DNA of 64,000 bases from Streptomyces sp. CB02009 (GTDB taxonomy: Bacteria; Actinomycetota; Actinomycetes; Streptomycetales; Streptomycetaceae), in NCBI RefSeq assembly GCF_001905825.1, contig NZ_LIVV01000009.1:248001-312000 (forward strand), written 5' to 3'. The position numbers were made by a program, and so were the translations under genes. The notes beneath the pieces were generated by a model. The model saw only the letters and a list, made by a program, of their open reading frames with translations, made no database searches and had not been told where the DNA came from. Positions 18,145 through 26,544 of the stretch are shown here, piece after piece (the first letter of the stretch is position 1; the number at the start of each line of letters is the position of its first letter).

Positions 18145-18957
18145 GTGGCTGAAGGATCAGGCAGAGCGAACGGCGAAGGATCGGGACCCGACACGGTGGC
18201 GCACGAGGGTGCACGCGAGGACCGGCGGACCGGCACGGGCGGCGGCCCGCACCAGGTCACGCCCGCGACGCCCGGCCCCGAGGGCGTGCGCGACGAGCCC
18301 GAAGGCGCGCGCGAGTACCGCATGGAGGAACTGGCGGCCGCCGCCAGCATCACCGTGCGCACCCTGCGCTTCTACCGCGAGCGCGGCCTGATCCCCCCGC
18401 CCCGCCGCGAGGGCCGGATCGCCTGGTACGACGAGCAGCACCTGGCCCGGCTGCGCACGATCGCCGCCCTCCTGGAGCGCGGCCACACCCTCAACGGCAT
18501 CGCCGACCTCACCACCGCCTTCGAGAGCGGGCGCAACGTCCGCGAGGTGCTCGCCCTCGGAGCCCCCAGCGAGGAGGAGCCGGTCCGCCTCACCCCCGAG
18601 GAGCTCGCCGACCACTTCGCCGGCGAGGTCACCCCGGAGAACCTCGCCGCCGCCCTGGACCTCGGTTACCTCGTCACCGACGGCGAGGAGATCATCCACA
18701 TCAGCCGCCGGCTGCTCGACGTCTCCGCCGCGCTCGTCCGCGAGGGCGTGCCGCTCGCCGAGGTTCTCAAGGCCGGCGCCCGCGTCCGCGAGCACGCCGA
18801 CGCCCTCGCCGAGCTCTTCACCGACCTGCTGCGCACCCACGCGGCCGAGGACGACCTGTGGCGGCTGCGCCCGCTCGCGAAGAGCGTGGTGGAGGCGGAA
18901 CTGTCGATGGCGCTCGACCGCCGCCTGAGCCCGAAGACCCCGCCGCACGGCCCCTGA
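18145..18957 (+). CDS. MerR family transcriptional regulator with disordered N-terminal extension
   Basis: 270 aa from GTG at 18145. The MerR HTH starts only at about residue 58 (YRMEELAAAASITVRTLRFYRERGLIPPPRREGRIAWYDEQ, split here by eye), followed by the dimerisation helix; the first approx. 57 residues are Gly/Glu/Pro-rich and lack structure. Later in-frame GTG and ATG codons make a shorter protein possible. The approx. 130-residue C-terminal domain is unrelated to metal-binding MerR proteins and has no cysteines. Divergent from, and probably controlling, the monooxygenase operon. Confidence 0.85.
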   Translation: MAEGSGRANGEGSGPDTVAHEGAREDRRTGTGGGPHQVTPATPGPEGVRDEPEGAREYRMEELAAAASITVRTLRFYRERGLIPPPRREGRIAWYDEQHLARLRTIAALLERGHTLNGIADLTTAFESGRNVREVLALGAPSEEEPVRLTPEELADHFAGEVTPENLAAALDLGYLVTDGEEIIHISRRLLDVSAALVREGVPLAEVLKAGARVREHADALAELFTDLLRTHAAEDDLWRLRPLAKSVVEAELSMALDRRLSPKTPPHGP

Positions 18958-18991
18958 GCCGCCCCGCCTCCCGCGCCGCCTCTTCCCGTTC

Positions 18992-19795
18992 CTACAGCTC
19001 GTAGACGGCGGTCACGGGCGCGTGGTCGCTCCAGCGCTCGGCATGGGTGGCGGCCCGCTCGACGTACGCCTTGACGGCCTTGGCGGCGAGCCCGGGAGTG
19101 GCGATCTGGTAGTCGATGCGCCAGCCGCTGTCGTTGTCGAAGGCCCGGCCGCGGTAGGACCACCAGGAGTAGGGCCCCTCCTGCTCGGGGTGCAGGGCGC
19201 GGACGACGTCCACGTACCCCCCGTCGCCCTCCTCCAGCACCTGCCCGAACCACTCCCGCTCCTCGGGGAGGAAGCCGGCGTTCTTCTTGTTGGCCTTCCA
19301 GTTCTTGAGGTCGGCCTCCTGGTGGGCGATGTTCCAGTCGCCGCAGACGACGACCTCGCGGCCGTCGGCGGCGGACCGCGCGCGGAGCTCCTTCAGGTAC
19401 GGCAGGAACTCGCCCATGAACCGGTACTTCTCGTCCTGGCGCTCGGTACCGGCCTCACCGGAGGGCAGGTAGAGGCTGGCGACGGTGACGCCGGGCAGAT
19501 CGGCCTCGACGTACCGGCCGCTGGTGTCGAACTCGCTCGACCCGAAGCCGACCCGCACCCGGTCGGGCTCGCGGCGCGTGTAGAGCGACACCCCGGCGCG
19601 CCCCTTGGCGGCGGCGGGCGCATGCACGGTGAACCACCCCTCGGGCGCCCGCACCTCCGGCGGCAGCTGCGCCTCCTCGGCGCGCACCTCCTGCAGGCAG
19701 ACGGCATCGGCGGAGGTACCGCCGAGCCACTCGACGAACCCCTTCTTGGCGGCGGCACGGAGACCATTGACATTCACGGACGTCACAGTGAGCAT
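18992..19795 (-). CDS. xthA: Exodeoxyribonuclease III
   Basis: 267 aa, ATG at 19795 (MLTVTSVNVNGLRAA). Contains the ExoIII landmarks: NVNGLR near the N-terminus, LQEVRAEE (metal-ligand Glu), GDWNIAHQEADL (catalytic Asp/Asn), YSWWSYRGRAF and the final DYQIATPGL and SDHAPVTAVYEL (catalytic Asp-His). It repairs abasic sites and blocked 3' ends in DNA. Convergent with the MerR gene, 34 bp from its stop. Confidence 0.95.
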   Translation of the reverse strand: MLTVTSVNVNGLRAAAKKGFVEWLGGTSADAVCLQEVRAEEAQLPPEVRAPEGWFTVHAPAAAKGRAGVSLYTRREPDRVRVGFGSSEFDTSGRYVEADLPGVTVASLYLPSGEAGTERQDEKYRFMGEFLPYLKELRARSAADGREVVVCGDWNIAHQEADLKNWKANKKNAGFLPEEREWFGQVLEEGDGGYVDVVRALHPEQEGPYSWWSYRGRAFDNDSGWRIDYQIATPGLAAKAVKAYVERAATHAERWSDHAPVTAVYEL

Positions 19796-19845
19796 CCCGG
19801 GAGAATACCGACACCCCCGCCCCGCATACATGTACGATACTTCGC

Positions 19846-20325
19846 ATGAACATCCAGCCCACGCCCTACGACCACCCGCACGCGGTCGCACTCAACGACG
19901 CGGTCCAGGCGGAGTACGCCGTCCGCTACGGCGACGAGGGCGACGCCACACCGCTGGACGCCGGGATGTTCGTCCCTCCCCGGGGCCTCTACCTCCTCGC
20001 GTACGACCCCGAGGGCAACCCTGTCGCCACGGGCGGCTGGCGCACCCAGGACAAGAACGACGAGGGCTACGAGAACGGCGACGCCGAACTCAAGCGCATG
20101 TACGTGACCCCCGGCGCCCGCGGCCTGGGCCTGGCCCGCCGCATCCTCGCCGCCCTGGAATCCGACGCCCGCGAGGCCGGCCGCACCCGCATGGTCCTGG
20201 AGACGGGCACGGCCCAGCCGGAGGCGATAGCCCTCTACACGTCGAGCGGCTACGCGCCGTGCGCCAAGTTCGGCATGTACCGCGACTACGACAACAGCCG
20301 CTGCTTCGCCAAGCCGCTGATCTGA
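19846..20325 (+). CDS. GNAT family N-acetyltransferase
   Basis: 159 aa, ATG start. The motif VTPGARGLGLARRIL is a clear acetyl-CoA loop (Q/R-x-x-G-x-G/A variant RGLGLA), followed by the ALYTSSGYAPC strand typical of GNAT C-termini. Substrate unknown. Upstream is the divergent xthA gene with a 50-bp AT-richer promoter gap; downstream it stops only 4 bp from the convergent first gene of the accessory island, marking the island's left edge. Confidence 0.9.
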   Translation: MNIQPTPYDHPHAVALNDAVQAEYAVRYGDEGDATPLDAGMFVPPRGLYLLAYDPEGNPVATGGWRTQDKNDEGYENGDAELKRMYVTPGARGLGLARRILAALESDAREAGRTRMVLETGTAQPEAIALYTSSGYAPCAKFGMYRDYDNSRCFAKPLI

Positions 20326-20329
20326 GGAC

Positions 20330-21460
20330 TCACTCGAGGATCTCCCGCCAGATGTCGAGCAGCACGGCCTCCTCCTTGTAGGTCCGCTTGCTGCCTCGAC
20401 CGCGGCGAACCTCCGCGTACCTCTGCACGAGCTCCCCCGCGACCTCCTGCACGGTGGCCGGCAGCTGGTGCCTGATCACTGCCTGCCACTCGTAGCGGGA
20501 CCGTTCGTCGTGCAGCCGCTCCAGCGGCAGCACTCTGCGGCAGGCCACCCGGCAGATGAGGTCGGGCGCATACGTGACCAGATGCCCGGCTCCGGTCTTC
20601 AGTCGCCCGGGCATGCCCGTGAGCACGCGCCCGGCCCCCCGGTACGCAGCGACGGCGCGCATGATCCCGAGGGGACTCATCCCGTCGGGAAAGACTCCCC
20701 GGTAGAGATCCGACCCGATGTCCGACCAGAGCGTGTCCAGCCCCTCGTCTGTGGCCGCCAAGTGCACGGCGGCCATGTCACCGACCGCCGACACGCAGGC
20801 GAGCGCCCGGGTGATCTCGGACATCGGGAAGGGCTTGAGGTGCGGACCCACGGAGCCACCGCGCCGAGGGTCGAAATGCCCCATCCCCTCCCAGTTGCAC
20901 GCCATGAGTGCCTGGATGCGCGGACACCGGATCAGTCCGTCCTGGGCCGTCGGTTCATTGACGAACCCGTGAGCCCGGTCGTGCAGGTCACGCGCGACGT
21001 CCCGCTCCCTCCCGCACGGGATCTCCAGCCGGACGATCGCACGGGCGACATGCTCCGCCCCCCACTCCTGCTGGGCTCTGGCGATCACACTCAGCCGCTG
21101 AAGCCCGTCGATGACCTCCAGGCCGTACACCGCGAGCGAATCCACGAATCCCCGTGGAACGGCGGGCTCGGGAACGCGCACCTCGTCCGCCCCCAGAACG
21201 ATGCTGCCGACTCTCCCGAACTCCTCAGGGCGCTCACGGAGAATCTCCTGGAGCCACAGGTTGACCGGTGTGTCTCCCAGGCAGCCGCGCCGGGCCCCGA
21301 GGCGCCTCGCCGCATCCCGCCCCACAGCCAGCGACGCGAGCTGCTCCGCGGACACCGAGACCTCCCATCCGTGAGGGGTCTGAACCGAGTGTCGGGGCGT
21401 CAGGAACAGTGACTCCCCCGACGGAAAGGGCCACGGCGCGGAGCTGAATGGATCGATCAT
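20330..21460 (-). CDS. DGxxR-type protein (DUF262/DndB-like motif), putative defence gene
   Basis: 376 aa, ATG at 21460. I do not recognise a close family. The strand-loop VIDGLQRLSVI (about residues 116-126) resembles the DGQQR/DGQHR catalytic motif of the ParB/DUF262/DndB nuclease-like superfamily, with the first Gln replaced by Leu. After it come a strand IVRLEIP and a helix, as in that fold. The C-terminal half (from about residue 190) is helical, ending in a basic RGRGSKRTYKEE segment. A 40-bp palindromic terminator separates it from the methyltransferase operon upstream, so it is a separate transcription unit on the same strand. Codon use is visibly less GC-biased than in neighbours. 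Possible nucleotide-modification sensor or nicking enzyme; inferred only. Confidence 0.55.
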   Translation of the reverse strand: MIDPFSSAPWPFPSGESLFLTPRHSVQTPHGWEVSVSAEQLASLAVGRDAARRLGARRGCLGDTPVNLWLQEILRERPEEFGRVGSIVLGADEVRVPEPAVPRGFVDSLAVYGLEVIDGLQRLSVIARAQQEWGAEHVARAIVRLEIPCGRERDVARDLHDRAHGFVNEPTAQDGLIRCPRIQALMACNWEGMGHFDPRRGGSVGPHLKPFPMSEITRALACVSAVGDMAAVHLAATDEGLDTLWSDIGSDLYRGVFPDGMSPLGIMRAVAAYRGAGRVLTGMPGRLKTGAGHLVTYAPDLICRVACRRVLPLERLHDERSRYEWQAVIRHQLPATVQEVAGELVQRYAEVRRGRGSKRTYKEEAVLLDIWREILE

Positions 21461-21517
21461 GCTCGGCTAACTCACCGAGCACCGCTGAGGTCGCGGGCAC
21501 GGGGGCGGCGACCCCGA

Positions 21518-21557
21518 AAGGGCTCCTGTCCGATCGCGCGATCGGACAGGAGCCCTT
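21518..21557. terminator. Perfect 40-bp palindrome, terminator of the methyltransferase operon
   Basis: Two 20-base arms (AAGGGCTCCTGTCCGATCGC and its exact complement) meet with no spacer. It lies 48 bp after the small membrane protein gene and 57 bp before the start of the DGxxR gene. The hairpin is very stable; flanking T-runs are weak on both sides. Confidence 0.75.
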
Positions 21558-21604
21558 CCGTTCTTCAGCTGCCACCCGGGCGGGCCCGTTCGCCTGCGAG
21601 GTCG

Positions 21605-21844
21605 TCAGCCTGTCTTCCGCAACTGCTTCATCACGGGGACAGCCGTCAGGCACAGGCCGAACGCGCCCCCGAAGGCAGCGCCGCCCGTCAGTGAGGCTTC
21701 GGCGAGTCCTGCGCCACCGAACGACTTCAGGATCCCGACGACGAGGGCCACGACCAGCGACGAGGAGAGCATCAGCAGCAGCCACAACACCCACGTGGGG
21801 ACGGCGGGGGCGGGCAGCTGGGGCGGAACTGCGGACGACGTCAC
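21605..21844 (-). CDS. Small two-TM membrane protein coupled to the methyltransferase
   Basis: 79 aa with GTG start at 21844 that overlaps the methyltransferase stop codon (GTGA), so it is translated with it. Residues 17-40 (VPTWVLWLLLMLSSSLVVALVVGIL) and about 51-70 form two membrane helices; the short C-terminus is basic (KQLRKTG). No known family recognised. In defence operons a small hydrophobic partner often acts as a membrane effector or anchor; here that is inference from context alone. Confidence 0.65.
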   Translation of the reverse strand: MTSSAVPPQLPAPAVPTWVLWLLLMLSSSLVVALVVGILKSFGGAGLAEASLTGGAAFGGAFGLCLTAVPVMKQLRKTG

Positions 21845-24240
21845 GAGTGCGGTCCTTCCGTACGGAGGGAGGTCGGTGCCGGAGTGGCGCCGACGGAGGA
21901 GGTGTCCCGACCGGGAGCAGGCGCCATCAGGCGCTCCGCCAGCGCGGCACGTGCGGCCGAGACCGCCTCAGCGAAGCGCTGGTGAGCGGCCGCCCGTTCT
22001 TCGAGGGAGGCGAGTTCACCAGCGATACGCCGTTGCTCGTCGAGCGGTGGCAGCACGACCGGCTGATTGCCGAGCGACCGGGCGCTGATCGACGGAGCAC
22101 CGGTCGCCGTCGCCCGGTCGACCACCCACGCGACGGACTCGGGGCGACCGAGGTAGTGCGCCAGGTAGTCCGGATCCGTACGGCCTGGATCCAGCACCCG
22201 CAGGCGGAGGATGTTGGTACTCGGCATCCACCCTTCCTCCCGTGCGCCCACCAGCGCTGGCGGTCCGATGGCACCCGTCCGGATGCACACGATGTCTCCC
22301 GCCCTCAACGAGAACTTCCGGAGCCGCTCGGCGAACGCGAGGGAGACGGCCTCGCCCTCGATGTCGCCGATCCGCCCCTGGTCGAGGTGTTTCGGAAACA
22401 CCAGGGGCACCTGCCCGTACGGCGTGCGAGCGTCGCGGAGCAGAGTGAACGAAGGGCCCGCCTGCACCGTGCACAGCTCCGACAGCGTCACGGTCCCCCA
22501 TCCCTCGCGCGAGGAAGAGGCGGCCGGGGGACGCAAGGCGTCCAGGGCCGCGGGCCTCAACGCCCCGGCGCAGCGCTCCATCTCCTCCCATGCCTCGGCG
22601 AGGTCCGATTCGACGGATGCCTCGTCCTTCCGCGCCGCCCGGACGTGGTCGGCCGGATTGAGCGAACAGCCGGGATCGCGAAGCGCGGCCTCCCGGGAGA
22701 CCCGTGCGCCCAGCACCGCACGGCCCTGATCGATTTCCACGCGCACCGCCGCCTCGGACCCGAGCTCCGAGCGATACGCCTCAAGCACCGCGCGGCTGTC
22801 GTCCTCGCCCAGCACCCGCTTGCCTTTCCGCATGGTTCCGAGGCTCCGGGCGTCCAGGAACAGCACGTCCTCGTTCGGCTGCGACGGATGATTGAGGAAC
22901 CACACCGCCACCGGCACCGGAGTGCTGGAGAAAAGCCGGTCCGGCAGCCCGAGAACGCATTTCACCACCCCCCGCTCCAGCATGCTCCGACGAATCGCGG
23001 CCTCGGCGCCGTTCGCCGAGTTGCCGGCCTTCATCGGCATGACCACCGCTGCGGTGCCGCCTTCCCGCAGGGACTTGACCGCGTGCTGGAGGTAGGCGAA
23101 ATTGTCGTTGCCGACCGGCGGGGACCCGTAAGGCCACTCCCCGTCACTCCGCGGCTCACCTGCCGAGTCGTTCATGTTGAACGGCGGATTGGTCAGCACG
23201 TAGTCGTAGAGCGTGCCCTGGAAGTCACCCGCCGCCCACGGAGCCCCGCGCCCCAACCTCACCTGAGGACGTGCGCCCTGCAGGGCGAGGTTCATGTTCC
23301 CGAGCCGCGCGGTGTCGTGCCCATGGCTGTAACCGTGTAGTTCGAGGCCGCGCACGGCGACTCCCTGCGACCGGCAGTACGCGGCCGCCTCGACGAGCAT
23401 CTCGCCGCCCCGGGCGTACGGATCGTAGATCGAGCCGGGCTGCTCGTCATGACACGCCGAGTAGGTAAGTCCCGCCATGATGCGCACCACGCCACGAGGA
23501 GTGAAGAACTCGCCGCTCCGCAGCTGAGCACTCGTCTCGTACTCGTCCAGGATGACCTGGAAAGCATGCGGTCCCAGCTCCGGCACCTGTCGGACGACCC
23601 GCTTGAGATCCTCGTACGTACGTGGCTCGAGGCGCCGCACCGCCTCCTCCATGCCGGGCACCACTCCTCTGAGGGCGAGGCTCCGGTCCGTCACCGAGCC
23701 GATGCGGCGAAGCAGCGCGCGGGCCCCGTCGGATCCGGTGCCGACGGCCATCCCCTGCTCCACGCCGTCCCACCGTTCACCACCGAGCCGGCGGAGGAAC
23801 AGCAGGGACAGGAGCAGTGCCATGTAGTCGACGAGCGAGCCGGCACCCCGCACCCGGTCGGCCAGCGGGCCCATCAACTCCCGCACCCTCGCCCGATCGC
23901 GTGCGGCGAACGGGTCGGTACCCACCCCGTCGTCCGCCGGTCCGGGCACGACCCCGCCGTCCGGGTCGCCAACGGCCAGGGTCCGCCGCGCACGGTCTCC
24001 GAAGGTGAGGCCTTCGGGCTCCTCCGGCCCCCTGGAACCTCGCGGGACGGGCCGCCCGTCCAACCACTCCAGCACGGCGGACCGGCGGAAGTACTCGCCC
24101 CCACCCGCTCTCTCCGCCCCGGGAAAGCCGTGACCCCGGCTCCACGAGGTGACGGTGGGCCTCGCCACGCCGGCCATGGCCGCGATCTCCGCGCGGGTGA
24201 CTAACCGGTCCTCGCGCACTGCCTTGTTCTTGTTGGGCAT
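21841..24240 (-). CDS. HTH - N6-adenine DNA methyltransferase - specificity domain fusion
   Basis: 799 aa, ATG at 24240 after an AGGGAG ribosome site. Residues about 10-60 are a small HTH (VTRAEIAAMAGVARPTVTSWSR), about 95-560 a type I HsdM-like methyltransferase with motif IV NPPF (about residue 349) and a divergent SAM motif YDPYARGGEML, and about 580-799 one HsdS-like target-recognition domain ending in the PPLDEQRRIAGEL segment and a coiled coil. So modification and half-specificity are joined and no HsdR gene is near. It may methylate a bipartite site as a dimer, and may bind DNA or its own promoter through the HTH. A small membrane protein is coupled behind it. Confidence 0.85.
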   Translation of the reverse strand: MPNKNKAVREDRLVTRAEIAAMAGVARPTVTSWSRGHGFPGAERAGGGEYFRRSAVLEWLDGRPVPRGSRGPEEPEGLTFGDRARRTLAVGDPDGGVVPGPADDGVGTDPFAARDRARVRELMGPLADRVRGAGSLVDYMALLLSLLFLRRLGGERWDGVEQGMAVGTGSDGARALLRRIGSVTDRSLALRGVVPGMEEAVRRLEPRTYEDLKRVVRQVPELGPHAFQVILDEYETSAQLRSGEFFTPRGVVRIMAGLTYSACHDEQPGSIYDPYARGGEMLVEAAAYCRSQGVAVRGLELHGYSHGHDTARLGNMNLALQGARPQVRLGRGAPWAAGDFQGTLYDYVLTNPPFNMNDSAGEPRSDGEWPYGSPPVGNDNFAYLQHAVKSLREGGTAAVVMPMKAGNSANGAEAAIRRSMLERGVVKCVLGLPDRLFSSTPVPVAVWFLNHPSQPNEDVLFLDARSLGTMRKGKRVLGEDDSRAVLEAYRSELGSEAAVRVEIDQGRAVLGARVSREAALRDPGCSLNPADHVRAARKDEASVESDLAEAWEEMERCAGALRPAALDALRPPAASSSREGWGTVTLSELCTVQAGPSFTLLRDARTPYGQVPLVFPKHLDQGRIGDIEGEAVSLAFAERLRKFSLRAGDIVCIRTGAIGPPALVGAREEGWMPSTNILRLRVLDPGRTDPDYLAHYLGRPESVAWVVDRATATGAPSISARSLGNQPVVLPPLDEQRRIAGELASLEERAAAHQRFAEAVSAARAALAERLMAPAPGRDTSSVGATPAPTSLRTEGPHS

Positions 24241-24506
24241 ATCCCGACTCCCTGTAGAACGCGCCCCTGCGGGGGCTCCTTCACGGAGGACACTAGGGAG
24301 CGCGCCCCGCGGCGACCAAGTGAGCACTGCGAGTGCTCAACACTCTTCCTGCCTGCGCACGGACTCCTGCGGACCATAAAAGGGGCTCATGTCCAGCTGA
24401 TTCCAAGCGGGTGCACACCCCACCGCATCGAGCTTCACCATAAGAGGGTTAGGTGATGGCGCCCGCTCGGCCACGTCGGCGCGGGAGCAGACATCGAAAA
24501 AAGCAG
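24241..24506. promoter_or_regulatory. Promoter region of the methyltransferase gene with a 19-bp palindrome
   Basis: TGAGCACT-GCG-AGTGCTCA at 24320-24338 is a perfect palindrome. Downstream of it on the minus strand are a plausible -35 TTGGTC and -10 TAGTGT with an 18-bp spacer, then a short GC hairpin (about 24260-24280) in the leader. The palindrome would place a dimeric regulator just before the -35; the HTH of the methyltransferase is a candidate. The rest (24339-24506) has no recognisable gene or repeat. Confidence 0.6.
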
Positions 24507-24540
24507 AAATCCCGCCCGATCTTTCGATCGGGCGGGATTT
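24507..24540 (-). terminator. Rho-independent terminator of tRNA-Ala
   Basis: Perfect 15-bp stem (AAATCCCGCCCGATC with its complement) and a four-base loop, followed on the minus strand by a CTGCTTTTTT tract. It lies 39 bp after the tRNA 3' end. Confidence 0.88.
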
Positions 24541-24579
24541 CGTCACCGTTCACGAGAGCTACTCGCGAACTGTCGTTTG

Positions 24580-24653
24580 TGGACCTGTGGGGATTTGAAC
24601 CCCAGACCCCCTCGATGCGAACGAGGTGCGCTACCAGACTGCGCCACAGGCCC
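24580..24653 (-). tRNA. tRNA-Ala, anticodon CGC
   Basis: 74 nt. Acceptor stem GGGCCTG pairs with CAGGTCC (one G-U), the D arm GCGCAGTCTGGTAGCGC, anticodon stem CCTCG/CGAGG around loop TTCGCAT (anticodon CGC, reads GCG), and T arm TGGGGTTCAAATCCCCA are all canonical. Discriminator A73; CCA is not encoded. The adjacent accessory island suggests this gene may mark an integration spot, but no att duplication was seen. Confidence 0.95.
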
Positions 24654-24746
24654 TTGCGACGTGTGAAACATTAGCATCCCGACCGGCTCAGGCAAAAATC
24701 CGTTCCCGCGCAGGTCAGCCGGGGGCCGTCGCGGGCCCCTTCGGGG

Positions 24747-25784
24747 TCATTCGTTGGCCGCCCGGGGGCGGTCGTCGTCCGCGTACTGGTCGAAGAGCGG
24801 GGTGCGGCCGTGGTCGCGTTCGCGGCGCGGGGTGGTGCGCTGACGCGGCGCCGGGGGCGGGGTGGGGGCCGGGTCGGCCGCCGTGGAGGAGCGGGCCGCG
24901 CTCCAGGTCTCCGGGTCCGTGATGTCGATGCCGCTCGTGGCGCGCGGGGCGACCGGGGCGGTGACGTACGTGGGGAGCGGGACCGGCACCGGGTCCCAGC
25001 TGTCCCCGCGGGCCGGGCCGCGGTCGCGCTGCTGGTCGACCCACTCCGCGTGGTCGGTCTGCTCGACCAGGGCGCGCCGGTCCGCCTCCTGCGGGGAGGG
25101 GCCCGGGGCGGACTCGGGCGACGGCTCGGGCGTGGGCGCCGGGCGGCGGCTCTCGCGCAGCCGCGCCGCCGCGGCCTCCGCGCGCCGCCGGTCCATCACG
25201 TACACGAAGCGGCGGCGCTCCTGGATCCGCAGGTGCACGATGTACGCGCTGAGGAGCAGCGCGGGCACGGCCGGCACCCACAGGAAGGCGACGCCGCCGA
25301 CGGCGGCGACGACCGCGCCGAGGGTGAAGACGGCGAAGAGCAGCGTCGTGGTGCGGCGACGGCGGGCGAGGACCTTGCCCCGGCGGGCGCGTTCGGCCGC
25401 CGCGCCGGTGGCGGGGCGGGCCGGTGCCGGGGCGGGGTTCGGGGCGGGTTGCGGCGCCGGCTCCCGCTCGGGGAGTTCCAGGCGCGCTTCCGTTCTGGCC
25501 GCGGGCGCGGAAAACGCCCGGACGTCGACCGAGCTCAGATGCTCGGTTTCCGCGTCCGGGTCCACGTCGGGCGTCGGACCCTCCGCCGTACGGTCCCGCT
25601 GCTTGAGCTCCTTGGCGTATCGGCGCTCCATGCCCGCCCGTCCGGAAAGCAGCCGGATGGCGGTGCTGAAGCGTTCCGTCGGACGGGCTTCGTTCAGCTC
25701 GTCCTGCCTGCGGAGCCACATCGGTACCAAGTAGGCGGCCCAGGCCCCGACGATGACTGCGTAGATGAGGCCGCTGCTGCTCAC
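24747..25784 (-). CDS. sepX: Divisome membrane protein SepX/GlpR
   Basis: 345 aa, GTG at 25784. An N-terminal TM helix (SGLIYAVIVGAWAAYLVPMWLRR) is followed by a polar stretch, a central pair of helices (about 150-190) and the motif RRRFVYVMDRRRAEAAAARLRE, all characteristic of the actinobacterial GlpR/SepX family. The C-terminal third is Pro/Arg-rich and disordered. SepX stabilises cell-division sites and controls cross-wall and sporulation septum formation in Streptomyces. The nearby galU-moeA group is the family's usual neighbourhood. Confidence 0.85.
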   Translation of the reverse strand: MSSSGLIYAVIVGAWAAYLVPMWLRRQDELNEARPTERFSTAIRLLSGRAGMERRYAKELKQRDRTAEGPTPDVDPDAETEHLSSVDVRAFSAPAARTEARLELPEREPAPQPAPNPAPAPARPATGAAAERARRGKVLARRRRTTTLLFAVFTLGAVVAAVGGVAFLWVPAVPALLLSAYIVHLRIQERRRFVYVMDRRRAEAAAARLRESRRPAPTPEPSPESAPGPSPQEADRRALVEQTDHAEWVDQQRDRGPARGDSWDPVPVPLPTYVTAPVAPRATSGIDITDPETWSAARSSTAADPAPTPPPAPRQRTTPRRERDHGRTPLFDQYADDDRPRAANE

Positions 25785-25926
25785 GCCTCACACGGTAGAG
25801 GGGTTCACGCGGCGGCATCGGCCAATTGGCCCGGTGTGTCGCACGATCTGGCTGATATCACTGAACTTTTTTGTGATTGTTCAGATCGATTGACTGCCAA
25901 CTACCGATTGAATTCGAACACTTATC
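25785..25926. promoter_or_regulatory. AT-rich intergenic region between rimJ and sepX
   Basis: 142 bp, clearly less GC-rich than its surroundings. Contains CTGAAC...GTTCAG arms around a T-rich 12-base loop nested in CGATCTG...CAGATCG arms (about 25845-25893). Probably the end of the rimJ transcript plus the sepX promoter; no consensus promoter can be assigned with confidence. Confidence 0.4.
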
Positions 25927-26544
25927 TTATTCTCGCCTGGTTCTCGCCTGGTGCCAACGGCGCAGCAGCCCCTCCGGGACCTCCTCCGCCGTCAGCGCGA
26001 AGACCAGATGGTCCCGCCACGCGCCGTCGATGTGGAGGTAGCGGGGCCGCAACCCCTCCTCCCGGAAACCCAGTTTCTCGACGACCCGGCGCGACGGCCC
26101 GTTCTCCGGACGGATGCACACCTCCATCCGGTGCAGACCGACCGAGCGGAAGCAGTGGTCGACCGCCAGCGCGACCGCCGTCGGCATGACACCGCGTCCG
26201 GCCACCTCGCTGTCCACCCAGTAGCCCACGTGCCCCGAGCACATCGAGCCCCAGGTGATGCCCGCGACGGTCAACTGCCCGACCAGCCTGCCCCGGTACT
26301 CGATCACGAAGGGCAGCATCCGCCCGGCGTTCGCCTCCGACCGCAGATGGCGGACCATCTGACGGTACGTCGGCCGCTGCGCCACCGGCCCGCCGGGAGA
26401 CGGCGGCGGGACCGTCGCCTCCCAGGGCCGCAGCCACTCCCGGTTGCGCCGGTTCACCTCGCGCCAGGCCGCGTGGTCACGGATCTTTATCGGGCGGAGC
26501 ATCACGTCTCCGTCCACGAGGACCACCGGCCAGGTCGGGATCAC
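25927..26544 (-). CDS. GNAT family N-acetyltransferase, RimJ/RimL type
   Basis: 205 aa, GTG start at 26544 overlapping the mog stop (GTGA). Opens with VMLRPIKIRDHAAWREVNRRN, typical of ribosomal-protein acetyltransferases; later VGYWVDSEVAGRGVMPTAVAL is the acetyl-CoA loop and ENGPSRRVVEKLGFREEG the family's C-terminal signature. Likely N-alpha-acetylates ribosomal protein S5 or a related target. Last gene of the galU-moeA-moaC-mog operon, although function is unrelated to molybdopterin. Confidence 0.9.
   Translation of the reverse strand: MIPTWPVVLVDGDVMLRPIKIRDHAAWREVNRRNREWLRPWEATVPPPSPGGPVAQRPTYRQMVRHLRSEANAGRMLPFVIEYRGRLVGQLTVAGITWGSMCSGHVGYWVDSEVAGRGVMPTAVALAVDHCFRSVGLHRMEVCIRPENGPSRRVVEKLGFREEGLRPRYLHIDGAWRDHLVFALTAEEVPEGLLRRWHQARTRRE

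Noticed and set aside
24337..24546. Minus-strand frame of 69 codons downstream of tRNA-Ala
   Set aside because: It runs straight through the tRNA terminator hairpin and has no ribosome site.
20326..24653. Integrative element with att sites at tRNA-Ala
   Set aside because: No integrase, excisionase or duplicated tRNA end was found on the left side, so only an accessory island is claimed.
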